From the NCBI RefSeq assembly GCF_958295425.1, contig NC_081146.1:16850458-16914457 (forward strand): DNA of 64,000 nt, written 5' to 3'. Source of the DNA: Solea solea. Its lineage: Eukaryota; Chordata; Actinopteri; Pleuronectiformes; Soleidae. Positions within the stretch are counted from its first letter, which is position 1. Every line of letters begins with the position of its first letter. The notes beneath the pieces are model-generated. The model made no database searches. It had not been told where the DNA came from and saw only the letters and a list, made by a program, of their open reading frames with translations. Positions 46,851-58,129 of this stretch are shown in pieces. Position numbers and translations under genes: made by a program.

Positions 46851-49800
46851 AAAAAAGAGGACAAACTTGAGAAACAGGCAAATATGGCAGCCCTGACTCT
46901 TTAGTCCAGTGCTGCACACATTGTCTGGAGCACCATGAAGCCTCTCGTCTTTGTGTCTCCGTCTTATAAACACAGCGCTGAACAAATGAAACAACAGGAA
47001 GCGTATGACAGAACATCTCTGTTTGGTGTCCGGTTTGATGTGTCATCACATTGGGTTTATGGATGCTTCTGCTCTTGTTTTTGTTTTGAATTTGTGTAAA
47101 CTTTTTTTGCGGCTGATGTACACAGATAAGTGAATGTTTGGATTGCTGCGTGTTTAGTCATCCTCGCATCTGTTATTGCAGTTATCATGTCTGGCCATCA
47201 CTGCGAATATCATTTTCATGACGGGGGCTGCTCTCGGACCGGAACGCCGAAGATGCTGGCATGTGATATGTAAAATGAGACGTCTTTTGTTAACCTGAAG
47301 AACCTGCCGTGGATCACGGCTGATCAGGTTTCATAAAATCTAACTTGATTGCCACGTGTGATTTGTTGCTACAGGAATCCTCTGGAAAAAAAAGAAAAGA
47401 AAGAAGGAGGGGGAAAAAAAACAATTATCCTGCTATTTTGGAAGCATATTTCTTTAAAATTGGACAGTCTGGGGATCTGTAATAAACCTAAGTGCTGGAA
47501 TGAAGAAAAAGCTCTTTTTAAAGCCGTGCACCTTGGGGAGCATGCCACTGGAAATCCACTGGCTCTTTTTTATACTTTAAAGCAGCAAATTAATCCTGAA
47601 TACAACACATGTACAGGCAGGTAAATGAAGACAAAGCCACAGTGGACTGAGGCTACATGCCTCTTATTACAGGCCCTTGATAAACTCCACCTCAAGCCTT
47701 ACAAATGGCTTATTGGGAGGTGTGGGAGAAACTTATTCTTAATAAGGCTGTCACTTTACAAGGGGAAGTGTAAGTAAGAGAAAAATGGAGTCCAGAACAC
47801 AAAGACAGTCCCTACATAATTTGGTGGTAGTCATATACACCTACTGTGCCTACCAACACCTATTCATATATGAAAGGACAGAAATGGAATGTGCCAACGA
47901 TTACTCAATTTAGGAAAAAAAACAAATAGTGACTCATCCGAGCCAAACAATAAAGAGCTTAATACCAATATGTTTTTATTTTTATCATTTGTATCCGTCC
48001 TCGCTGTGACTAAGCGCTTGCTCAGTGTCATGACAAAGAAAGCAAAACACAAAGGCGGCTGCTTTGGAACTATGACTCAGGAGCGGCTGACACGGAGCTC
48101 CTTGGACGTCACAGCTGTCAACCAGCTCCTAATTGCAGTTATTATTATTCCATTTTAATTGTTGCATGATGTGGATCAGCAGTTGGTTCTCGAATCATCT
48201 TTTATCCCACAACAAACAGAGGGCCGCGAGAATCGTGAGGTCACTGACAGCTTAATGCTGAATAAAAACACCGCCGCGTGTATCCGTTCATTTACATCAG
48301 TGAAACAGAAAAAGATCGCACCGCCGTGACGAAAGGTCAAAGGTCACAGAGTGGGGGCGTGCATGGTAGCTAAGAAAGCTTAGCCTTACGCAATTACCTA
48401 AAAGCCGAGGCTGATGCAATATTTTTGAAATATGTCTCGTTTCATAAAGGCTGTGTTACAACGATAAATCAGGCATGCCAAAGGTGGAGGTACTGTACTT
48501 AAAATAATACATGGAACAGTATATATCTCCACATTCTGCCCAGTGTTAGCCAGATGCAGTAATAAATAAACCGTCTTTCTAATCTGAACTTGACAACAAC
48601 GCAAACTTTCGCCATCTCTTCAGAGATGATTTACCTTTTCTGCCAGGCAATTTCTACTCTGTACATTAACAGTAACATTACTTTGCAATAATATTCATTT
48701 ATTAAATCAAATTTAAGTTAACAATTTGCAATGCCTATCCCCCCCAATGACTGGGAACTCTACAAAAGGCCTCTGTGTTCTTCTCGTCTCGCTGCATATG
48801 AAAATGCCATGATGCAAGTGATTGAGAGAATGAGAGAGAACATCATCATCTCATCAAGTTACAAATAGAGAAAGCACTCAGAGAGCGCAAACCGCTCATT
48901 TTCCTACAGTGTCAATACAATTTCCTACCCAGCATGGTCAAAAATTCTCTCGCAAAATGCCTGAATCTGGATCCTTAGGCCATAACTAAAAAAAATTTAT
49001 TTTGAGATATGCTGCTCAATGCTGCAATTAGTTCAGATTTTAAAACCTCCAACACAGAGATTATGTTTCTGCAAAGTTTCCACTGGTACTGGTGGACATT
49101 ATTTAAAAATTCCATGACACCCATCTCAGAGTTCACACTTTACCAGTGGTCTTAATCTTAATTCAAATGAGATAAAATGGCCAAAACTAGTGTGTCTGAC
49201 CTAAGAAAAAACCTCAGCCGTCGGAGCTAATTGATAGTTGAAAATTGTGTATCATGGCAATAATCTGACAGATTATTACTACAGAACGCTCATAACCTGA
49301 TTCAATACATGATTTATTGCCAAGTGGGCAACACGCGATATCATGAATGAAACAATTAGGCGTATCATTTTAAAGATTGAACCTATTTCATAGTCTCAGA
49401 GTATTCTAGTTTCGGTGCGACTACTGACACTGCTGCGAGGCGATATACTTTATTCCCCCGCAGATCTACAAGACAGTATAATCCCCCGGAGATGACTTCC
49501 TTTTGATAGTGCACTCTGAAAGCTTCCTGTCACTTAGTGCAGTTTGACAGCATCATCACAGCGACCATTGATCTGTTTGCTTGACTCTGCATTATTAAGA
49601 TGACAGTTGTGTGTGTGTGTGTGTGCGTGTCCCAACTGTAATGCATGTCTCAGATCCATTATAACCCGATTAGATTCCCCTCTCTCCTGGAAGTACCGCT
49701 CTGTGACAGAGAGCATAATCTTTAATGGAATTTGTGTGAAATTAAATTATATGAGCATCAATAAACATAACATAATTCAGAAGAGTAAATGGGCTTAATT

Positions 49801-50140
49801 TATTGGATGGGCAGGCGTAATGGCACCGGTGTGTATGGAATGGAGATGTCAGGGGGACAGGTTTAAAGCAGTGGGGTAAGCAAGGTTGACAAATACATCA
49901 TCGGCGCGTGCGCGCATGCATATGTATGATGTGCGGGATTGTGTGTATGTGTGACACTTTAAGTGAGAGAGATAAATGGTAATGGTGAAGCAGAGCACGG
50001 TCTCCACTGTTCTTACAGTTCTGTGTGTGCGCACGTGTGTGTCTGTGTGTGTGTGTTATCGTTCAATATTGTGAGGGAGGAATTTGGAACAGCAGGACAC
50101 TGGCAGATTCTTCATCCACATGAGTGGGTAAAGAAAGTTC
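46851..50140. other. Non-coding stretch with a DR1 site and Z-DNA-prone patch
   Basis: Contains a perfect nuclear-receptor DR1 at 48334-48346, a TG run (49607-49626), a GC/GT alternating stretch (49901-49925) and TG-rich sequence at 50021-50057. Blocks at 49240-49410 and 49640-49800 are complex and non-repetitive. No gene recognised. Confidence 0.5.
48334..48346 (+). promoter_or_regulatory. DR1 nuclear-receptor site
   Basis: AGGTCAAAGGTCA: two perfect AGGTCA half-sites with a 1-base spacer, the consensus for HNF4, COUP-TF and RXR-PPAR dimers. Confidence 0.5.
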
Positions 50141-50400
50141 AACCTTTTATTAGAGAAGACTGTAATTTAATGGGCAGGGTGCACACATGGACCGAGAGAG
50201 CCAAGGAAGAGATGAAGACAGAGGGTGGCAAGAATGGGCGATAGGGAGGGGGAGGGAGGGTGAGAGAAAGAGGGATGGAGGAAGACAAAGATTAGAGTGA
50301 GCGACAGATTAAAAAGATAGTAAAGAAAAAAAAAAACAGCAATGGAGATGGAAAGGAGTCACACGGAAGGGAAAAAAGGTTGATAACGCGGTGGGTGAAG
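50141..50400. repeat. Long purine-rich stretch with a G-quadruplex motif
   Basis: The + strand is strongly A/G-biased over about 250 bp. GGGAGGGGGAGGGAGGG at 50244-50260 is a textbook G4 motif with single-base loops. No ORF. Confidence 0.7.
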
Positions 50401-51763
50401 AGATATTAAGAGATTATGGTGTGTGTGCACTTGAAGGGAAGATTTGATGGAGTGGCTCTGCAGCTGTAACAGTCAAGTGTCTGAGTGCTCGGGTGGGAAT
50501 CATGTGAGGTTGTCATTTTGCATCTCAAGCTTTTTCGAGGGCCGCTTTTTCTTTTTTTGGGTGCGAGGTTAATAATCAAAAATGATCTGCTTCACTAGAG
50601 CAGATAAATAGTGTCAAACACAGCTGGGACAGAGAGGGGCTGACTGGCCACCACAGAGCTAAATTGATGGTTGTAGCAGCGGAGGAGACGGGGGGAAAGC
50701 CCCCTCGCTCTTACTGTATGACATGAATAGACTTCTAGGTGTCGCTTTTTTTTTTTTTTTTCTGCTCTGTCGTTTTTGTGATGAGCCACAGTCAGAAGCC
50801 AGGAGGCGCAGATGTAAAGTGTGTCGCGCGCGAGGCACGGGGAGCACAGTGCAGCTGAACCGACGCCGAGCGCCTTTACAGCAGCCTTTCCATTTACAAT
50901 CTAAAAAGGTTGACATTTTTATTCACTATTTTCCCCACCTTTCAAATTGCTTGCGCACATTTGAGGAACGCTCACCACAGTGTTGACTCTGTCAGGGATT
51001 ATGTCACCGTCGCACACACACACACACACACACAACAGAAAACGGCACAGGCTGTTGAAGACATATGTCACTGTCACATTTTTTCCTCTCCTCCTCCCAG
51101 AAGGCCTGACTGTTTTTGAAAGATATACTGTCCACAAAGGCTCTTCTTCTTTATCCCATAAATCTGTTTGTGTGGCGGATAAAAGGAGATGGACTGAGAG
51201 GAAAAGAAAAGCAACTCAGTTTACTTTATCATCTTTCACTCTCCCGTGCCCCCCCCTCCTGTGCCCCCCCCACCACACACACACACACCGCTGCTCTCGC
51301 TCCACCACCAGATTTGTGACTATAATCGAGGATAACTTACAGTATAATCTTGTTTGTTCCTTTCTTAAATGGGGCGATAACATCTCTCCAGATCATGAGT
51401 GGAACGGCGGCAGGTGGGGGGGGGGAGTAAAGGGGGGAGTCACGATAGAAGAAGAGGATGGAGGAGGGAGGTGGGAGAGAGGATAGAGAGGCTGTTGCAC
51501 CTCTTTTCTTTATGTGGAAATCCTATAGCTGTGGCATTTATGACCAGATGCCTTGCCTGCCTCCACTCCAGGATTTACTAACCCCCCCCCCACACACACA
51601 CACACACGCGCATACACTCAACGCGCAATGTAGGCACAGCGTTATCTAAAGAAAGGACGGTAATAAATATCAGCAATATAAGAGGTCAGCAAAGGTCAAC
51701 AGATCCACTGTCATAATTTGTTTAAGGACCTGCACTCGAGAGCTGTTTGGGGGATTGTCATTG

Positions 51764-51764
<1 letters not shown>
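50401..51764. other. Non-coding stretch with poly-T, CA runs and C/G-rich patches
   Basis: Poly-T at 50746-50761, a small CpG cluster at 50826-50876 (GTCGCGCGCGAGGC), CA runs at about 51014-51033 and 51594-51606, and C-rich sequence at 51250-51275. A G-rich patch at 51415-51440 is followed by purine-rich sequence to 51490. The 168-residue ORF at 50980-51486 is composed of these repeats and is not called. Confidence 0.55.
51683..51698 (+). promoter_or_regulatory. DR4 nuclear-receptor site
   Basis: AGGTCAGCAAAGGTCA: perfect half-sites with a 4-base spacer, the consensus for thyroid-hormone-receptor-RXR and LXR-RXR dimers. Confidence 0.45.

Positions 51765-51809
<45 letters not shown>
51765..51809. 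repeat. (TG)22 microsatellite
   Basis: An uninterrupted TG run, followed by GGGTGGGTGGG. Confidence 0.97.
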
Positions 51810-51811
<2 letters not shown>

Positions 51812-52679
51812 GGTGGGTGGGTGAGGGGTGGATAATGCAAAAGTTTCATTATTTGGTGGTGAGTAAAGTGAGCTTTTTTTGGAGGTTTTTTTGATCTCTC
51901 ACAAGCATAGCAGCTTCCACTGACACTGATATCAAACCCTCACTGAGAGACATGCACTGGTGATGATTTGGCATCTTTATCTTTAATAAAGTGAATCAAT
52001 AAATCCACAAACGCAGTAAAGTCACACAACTTGTGTACTTGGGTATATATACAAATGCAAGGTTAAGCAGGTGAACAAGGGTTCCAATTTTATCAGAAAG
52101 GAGTTGCTGGTGATCATTTAGCCGGTAATAAATAGGCGATTATTTGGGGTGAGGGGGAGACAGGTGGACTGAATTTATGTTATCTGTAGCTTTAAGGTGG
52201 TTGTAACTTTACTGGTATCAAATGTTTATTCAAAATGTTTTATTGTTGCTGTTTTTTGTACAGTGCAATGTCCTGCCATAGCAGATGCTGCTGTGCAGAG
52301 ATAATGTCAGACATTGCTGAAGCCGCACACGTATTAATGCCTGTTGTTTGTGGCCCTGTCCCAAGGAGGGAAAAGATGCAGATCCCTCATCAGGAGCGCT
52401 TTAGAAATGCACGCCTTGTTAATTATTTAAAAGGCTGAGCATGGGGTCAGAAACTCTAGCGATAAAGCCGTTCCGAGATGAGATGATGGTTTGTTTGCAA
52501 AAAAAAAAAGAAAAAAAAGAAAAAAGAACCAGTGCCTGCGTGTAGACATTCCCAATCAAATGAATGCGCCTGATGGATGGACCCTGCATTTCCTAAGCTT
52601 GATCGTTCACCCTCAGCACCACCGCGATAAACACTCACCCATCCCCCCCCTCCCATCCTCGCTTCACCTTTCTCGAACA
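51810..52679. other. Non-coding stretch, A-rich run near 52.5 kb
   Basis: A/AG-rich run at 52499-52527. Otherwise complex sequence without a recognised element. Confidence 0.5.
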
Positions 52680-52702
52680 CCCCCCCCCCCCCCCCCCCCC
52701 CC
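52680..52702. repeat. Poly-C run (23)
   Basis: Uninterrupted C23 inside a C-rich stretch that starts near 52630. It drives a Pro-rich ORF that I do not regard as real. Confidence 0.95.
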
Positions 52703-53107
52703 GTCTCCCTGGCTTGGACAGGTGATACAAGTGTATATTTATGTATTTCCTTTAATACTCTTCTTTATCTCCCGTATTGTTAGTAGGGCCTGTGAGATTG
52801 ATCAATATTTAATTTTCTCGGAGAAGGAGTGGGGAGGAATCACGGGCTGCAGTGACACTCAGGAAGTCTTCCTCCACACGCCAGCTTCAATCGCTCATCC
52901 TCTCCTCTCCTTTCCCACATTCTACCCCTCACCTCTCATCTCAACCTAACCCCGATGCCTCCTCCACGTCCCTCCCCCATCACACCTTCGTTAACCACCG
53001 TTTCTCCACGCTGAAAACACGTACCTGTTCTTCCTCCGGAATAAAGAAAAAAAAGAAAAAAGGCTGAAATGACACTAATGTAATGAAGGATCATAAAGGG
53101 AGTTGCC

Positions 53108-53121
53108 GTGCCCTCTAGCAG
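53108..53121 (-). promoter_or_regulatory. CTCF-like motif
   Basis: The minus strand reads CTGCTAGAGGGCAC, matching CCASYAGRKGGCRS at 12 of 14 positions with the core AGAGGGCAC intact. Confidence 0.4.
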
Positions 53122-53151
53122 GAAGGCCTTGCTCTGAACAGCACCCTTCGG

Positions 53152-53164
53152 TGACCCTTGACCC
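53152..53164 (-). promoter_or_regulatory. DR1 nuclear-receptor site
   Basis: The + strand TGACCCTTGACCC is, on the minus strand, GGGTCA-A-GGGTCA: two RGGTCA half-sites with a 1-base spacer. It lies 43 bp from the CTCF-like motif. Confidence 0.45.
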
Positions 53165-53249
53165 CAGAGTCATTGCCCTGTGCTGGAAGATGCCCTTTAA
53201 TGACTGAGCAGTCTAATCAATGGATCATTTTTCACTTTGAAGACTGTGT

Positions 53250-53273
53250 GGGGGGGGGGGGGGGGGGGGGGGG
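53250..53273. repeat. Poly-G run (24)
   Basis: Uninterrupted G24, the longest G run in the window, preceded by GTGTG. Confidence 0.95.
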
Positions 53274-56200
53274 TAGGCTTAATGCTATAAGCCGAGAAGA
53301 AGAGCACAATGGAGGAAATAAAGGCAAGACTGTCCAGTGTCATTGTGTATGTTTTCTGTCTGTGTCTGGTGGCCGCGTCAGAAGATGCTGACATTTGCTG
53401 TGTTTTGAAAATGAAAAATTGGAGGCCGGGCCCTGCCAATAACGCAATGAGACAACTGCTTAGTCAGGTTCAACTAATCATGTCTTTTTGTCAATGCATT
53501 TGAAACGAGAGAATTGTCGTCAATGACATAAGCCATCATTGTCTTGACCCTGGAGGCCTCTCTAATGAAACCATAGATTTGATTTAATGTCTTTGGCTTT
53601 TGTCTTTTCTTCACTTTGTCTGTCGTTTTTTTTTTTTCTTTTTTCTTTTTGACATACAGAAGTTACACGCTGAAAGATTAGGAAACTAAAATCTATGTGT
53701 TATGTTAAATGCTTTAAATGTTTGATAGAAATCAGTCTGAGTTCCCTTTAGGCATCAAAGGATGTGAACACGTGTTGTGGAAAAGAGGGGTATTTTTTTC
53801 CCCAATGCCATTTTACACAGGAATGTTAAATGGCTCTCTGTGGATTGAACACATTTTTTGCAGTTACTAAAAACAGAGGGAGAGAGGGAGAGAGAGAGAG
53901 AGAGAGAGAGACGAAGCATCCCCGTTTAGCTTCTTGCATTATCAGTGCTTTGGTACAGTAGATGATCATGAAAGGGAGCTGATAGTTTTGACTGCAGGCC
54001 ATTGAGACTGACTGTAAATAAAGGGCAGTGCCACCACAGCTCTCATTATACCCCCACCCCCCTTTCCTTTGCCCCTGTTGGTAATCGCCACCAGAAGGGT
54101 GCAGGAATTTCTCTGCACATGCTGGTGGTTTCTGGCTCGTTTCAAACTCTGCTTCCCATTGCATGGTGGAGGAATTTGAATTTTCATACACAGCGAGGAG
54201 AAATTGCTCTCGCAAAGCTGTTCCCGTCCCAGAATGTCTGGCATGCTTTGAAATATCCACTCCTAAAGACTTTAAAAAGCCAGTGATAAAATGTTATCAG
54301 GAGAGAAACAAAAAAGACAAGCCCTCACTCTCTCTCTCTCCCCCCCCCCCCCCCCTCTCCTCTCTCTGAAATGGCAGCAGCCACTTTTAGCTCCGTCTAT
54401 CTGGGATCCACATAGCTGACTAATTGTGCAGCATTTGGTCTCAGAGGCATCAGGCCAGGTGTTCATGTTAATGCTGAAACGCTCACAGCACCTGTTCGGG
54501 GCAACTTCAGCATCAACTTAGTAGCCGTATCAAGTCGCCCTCCTTAACCAACCAGACAAACTCTCGCTCAGAAAATATAGTGCTCTGGAAATCATTGCAA
54601 ACGGTGACATATGCCGGCATAAAACATTTTTATTAAATCTGATGGGAAAGCTTTGGGATTCCGTCATAATCACTATCATAAAGTTTAACTTCCCCCCCTG
54701 ATTTTCTTCTTAAAACACAATTATGCTTTCATCTGTGGGACACACTCCTCGTACGTGAATAAAATGATTTGAATTTCCTTGTAAATCGGACAAAATACGG
54801 CCCCTCAGAAGAACAAGAACACATTTTAAAATTGTTGACCATTCCCGTGTGGCCTTTAGCAGGTGTCACAGTCAGAGGTCAGTCAAATGTCCCGTTGCTG
54901 CTGACTGCCAAGAAGGCAGCTCTTAATATGAGCATGTCAGAGCACAAACACCAGTGATTGAAATAACAAACAGGCACATCAATCTTGTCATGCTGCAATG
55001 AATACATTTCTCAATTGCCTGTATTTTTGGTTCGTCTAAACAAGCAGCAAAAGACACCGGTGCTCCCTGTGGTGTGATACAGGACACTCTGTCCAAGTCA
55101 TCCAAGTTAGCGTTTCCTCTTGTTTGGATGTTGTCCACATTTGGAGACCCTCAAAAAAAACCTCCGGAGCATATGTACAGAGTTGTGAATGATACCGAAC
55201 CCAAAACCTGTAACCAGGAGGTAACAGAAACAGGTCAGGTCAGTCAACTCTGGTAATTCAGTGCAATTCAACCAGAATTCAATGATCAGAAAATGGTTAT
55301 GATGTAAAAATACTCCTTGGCTTTTGTCTGCCTGTCATTCTCTGCGTACGTTTCCCATAGCTCATGAAACACACACCTGGTTTGCACATGCAGAGGTGGA
55401 TAATTACACCTGTAAAAGCTAATCTTTAGGACTCTCTTCCCATGTTTTGTGCAAAACTCTCACTTTCCCTTCATGTCTGTCTTTTTGTACCATGCCATGT
55501 TTTTGGGTGCACATTAATGTCCAAAATGAGCAACCCTGGCCTTCACAAGTGGACTTCACCATGGAAGGAGGGAGACGCGAAAAAGTGACGGTGGTGGGAA
55601 TAAAATTCAACTTGAATTGGAGTTAAAAATGCAACCAACCAGACCGAGGAGGGAGAATTTCCCTGCTGGAAAAGGAGCATTCAATCATATTCACGCCTTG
55701 ACAACTTGCCCTTTGTCTCTTCTCTCAGGTGTCATTATGTAACCCTCGGCAACCACCACACACAGCTTATGTTATGACCTCTTAAACAGTGGCACTTTAA
55801 AGTATTCCTCTACCGCTCAGTGGTCCACAGAGGCAATGGTTCTTGCTGGGGATTATCAAAGTTAACAGGATTTTAATGGCTCCGCGGAGACTGGTAAAGA
55901 CCATATCCAGGGCCAGGTAAAGCCGTTTGCTTGCTACCCCTCTCACTCCCAAATGCAGTCAGGCTGCACATACAAGCACCAGCTAAATAATAAACAGATG
56001 GCCACTGCCAAATATAGCCAGCCCGGGTTCACACTACAAAGGGACCCCAAAATGAAATGATAGGGTATTAAAGGGGGGAGATACAATTTGCAGGTCAAAA
56101 TGTAATAGTAACCCCTTCTTTGAGCAAATTGAAAATTAACCTTTGGTGGTACCGAATTATTCACAGCTGATGTACATGCATGGTCAGTTTATTGGACAAA

Positions 56201-57143
56201 AAAGCTGTGAGGAAAGGGAGGGGGTCAGATTATCGCAAAAACTGTCTTCAAGGTCCTGCCACTACACATTTTATTTCTATCACAAAGTGTTTATTTTATG
56301 GCCGAATGAGCACAAATCAAGCTTTTAATGTGTGGCTAAATAAGAGATTGATTTCCAGATTATTCTCTTTGGGAAAACCACTCATATTTCCCAGGATTAT
56401 GAAATTCAAAACAACAAATGAGTCAAGGTTCAGTGTATTTTTCCTCCCGGATGAAAGGATTTCATACAAATAGCCTGGCCCTTTTTTCACTTTTCCTGGA
56501 GCATTAATCCATGCCCTAAACTCCCTTTGCAAGAAAAGGCTTATGATGCTAGCCTTGTCATATCCAGCAGCTGTCAGCGAAATGGCCACTGTACTGCGCC
56601 AAGCTGGTAAAGTGGCCTATTCATTATCCTAATCTCATTAGTTAAGATCTGTTAAGTAGAGACCGGTTTTAATGCATGCTTCCCCCCTTTTAATTATTGA
56701 CCATAAATACATTGGAGTGCATTAGGGTCCTAGGGCAAAGAGCATTGCGACTCCTAATAGATTAGGGGACAAGCACATTATCTAAATGTACATATCTAAC
56801 TAATCATGCATCAGACATAGCCATGCGAACACTGACATCAATTGCAGTTTGACTCTTGACCCCAGCTGTGGCCTTTTGGAGGTCCAGTCATATAGAGGTC
56901 TAATGCTGACCGAGGCACAGAGAGGAGGAAAACTGACGTCATGTTTGCTGCAAATCTCTCGTTCCCATAATGATTAAAACTGAAGTGTCACTGTATTTCT
57001 CAATGCTCACAGATTATTTCTAAATTGCTCCACTGTTAATCATGTTACAGATTAAATCATTTGGGGATTAGTTTTAAATACATGAATAAGAGCTGTACTG
57101 TGCTCTCTGGTGAGCTCATGTTGACGAGTTACAGCAGAGAGAT
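53274..57143. other. Non-coding stretch with GA and C runs and complex blocks
   Basis: GA-rich run at 53876-53911, (TC)n plus C16 at about 54329-54356, poly-T near 53627-53650. 53485-53600 and 56500-56790 are complex and non-repetitive with CATTA/TAAT cores. A perfect CRE TGACGTCA lies at 56934-56941. No exon, RNA gene or transposon recognised. Confidence 0.5.
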
Positions 57144-57164
57144 GGGGGGGGGGGGGGGGGGGGG
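57144..57164. repeat. Poly-G run (21)
   Basis: Uninterrupted G21 preceded by GAGAGAT and followed by TGAGAGAAGC. Confidence 0.95.
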
Positions 57165-57281
57165 TGAGAGAAGCAGGAGGTCTACCTCTACTCACTCCCT
57201 CACTTCTGCTGCTTCTCTTCTTTTTTGTCACTTTAGCTTTCAATCCATCTTAAACAAGCACCTTCCTCTCCCTCCTTCCTG

Positions 57282-57390
<109 letters not shown>

Positions 57391-57579
57391 CTGAGGCACA
57401 CAGACGCACAGTCATTCTCTCAGTGGTGAGGGAGAAGAGTGTACCATTGGCCACACAGAGGGGCTTTTTACAGTTGTGAGAGGCTATTGTGTAAAACAAG
57501 AGCGAGGGCACGCTCCCTGTAAGTATCATCCCCAGCTATGAATTGTCCCATAACAAGCCTTTGTGGGCAAGATTATACA

Positions 57580-57628
57580 GTATATATATATATATATATC
57601 TATACATATATGTATAGATATATATATA
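57580..57628. repeat. (TA)n with a 40-bp perfect palindrome
   Basis: A perfect palindrome at 57589-57628, centred on CTATACATATATGTATAG (57600-57617). It directly abuts the inverted-repeat end of transposon copy 3 and closely resembles the palindrome at 19133-19176. Confidence 0.9.
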
Positions 57629-57832
57629 CACATCTGTCAAAGTCTTGGGCCACCATTAGATTTGTTGATTTGGTAATGCTATAAAGACCATACAGTATAA
57701 TTATTTCTTGATCACTTTAGTGGAGCACATCCAGAAAACACATAAGATATGTACAGTATGTAGTTAAATAAAAAAATAAAAAAATGCTAAAACAAATGTT
57801 TTTTTTCTGCTGTGAAAAGGGTCTATTACGCC
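57629..57832 (-). mobile_element. TIR transposon family copy 3 (inverted, internally deleted)
   Basis: The left end CACATCTGTCAAAGTCTTGG, then 'gggccacc', is the terminal inverted repeat of the family at 39543-39980. 'tttgttgattt', 'accatacagtataattattt', 'acatccagaaaa' and 'ctgctgtgaaaag' match the reverse complement of that copy in order. The 5' half of the family is missing, so the right boundary is uncertain. Confidence 0.65.
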
Positions 57833-58075
57833 ACAATTTTCAAATGTACAATCTTCAAGATAAGGTTGATCCGCTACATTATTTTTATTCATACTAAGTT
57901 TTTATTTTATTTTATTCAAAACCACTTTAGTGCCACTTTTGGCCGCAGACATTTGGAGCCAAATGTAGGTAATAAAAAAAAAAAAAAAAAAAAAAAAGCT
58001 TGCTGATTCTGTTGTAATGGGAGACAATTATCATCATGTCCAGCTAGAACATGTCGACTGGCGGGGGTGTTCTAA
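57833..58075. other. Short non-coding stretch with poly-A (24)
   Basis: Poly-A run at 57974-57997. No transposon body is recognisable upstream of it, so I do not call a retroposon tail. Confidence 0.5.
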
Positions 58076-58129
58076 ATTTAGATGTACAAACAGAGCTAAA
58101 TTCTTTTAGCTCTGTTTGTACATCTAAAT
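58076..58129. repeat. Perfect inverted repeat: 25-bp arms, 4-base loop
   Basis: Left arm 58076-58100 and right arm 58105-58129 are exact reverse complements, separated by TTCT. The arms are non-simple sequence (core ACAAACAGAGCTAAA), unlike the TA palindromes. The loop is too short for an ordinary microRNA precursor. No transposon ends flank it. Confidence 0.9.

Larger units (their letters stand above)
52703..53249. other. Non-coding stretch with CTCF-like and DR1 motifs
   Basis: C/T-rich sequence at 52880-53040. A CTCF-like motif lies on the minus strand at 53108-53121. A DR1 of two TGACCC half-sites lies at 53152-53164, followed by complex sequence. Confidence 0.45.

Noticed and set aside
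50980..51486. 168-residue ORF, one of the longest in the desert
   Set aside because: Composed of CA, C-rich and G-rich repeat translation ((HT)n, poly-Pro/Gly). No domain or splice context.
52491..52949. 152-residue ORF with poly-Lys and poly-Pro
   Set aside because: Spans an A-rich run and a C23 homopolymer; composition is explained by simple repeats.
58076..58129. MicroRNA precursor
   Set aside because: The stem is perfect but the loop is only 4 bases and the total stem is 25 bp, too short and tight for normal Drosha/Dicer processing; reported instead as an unexplained inverted repeat.
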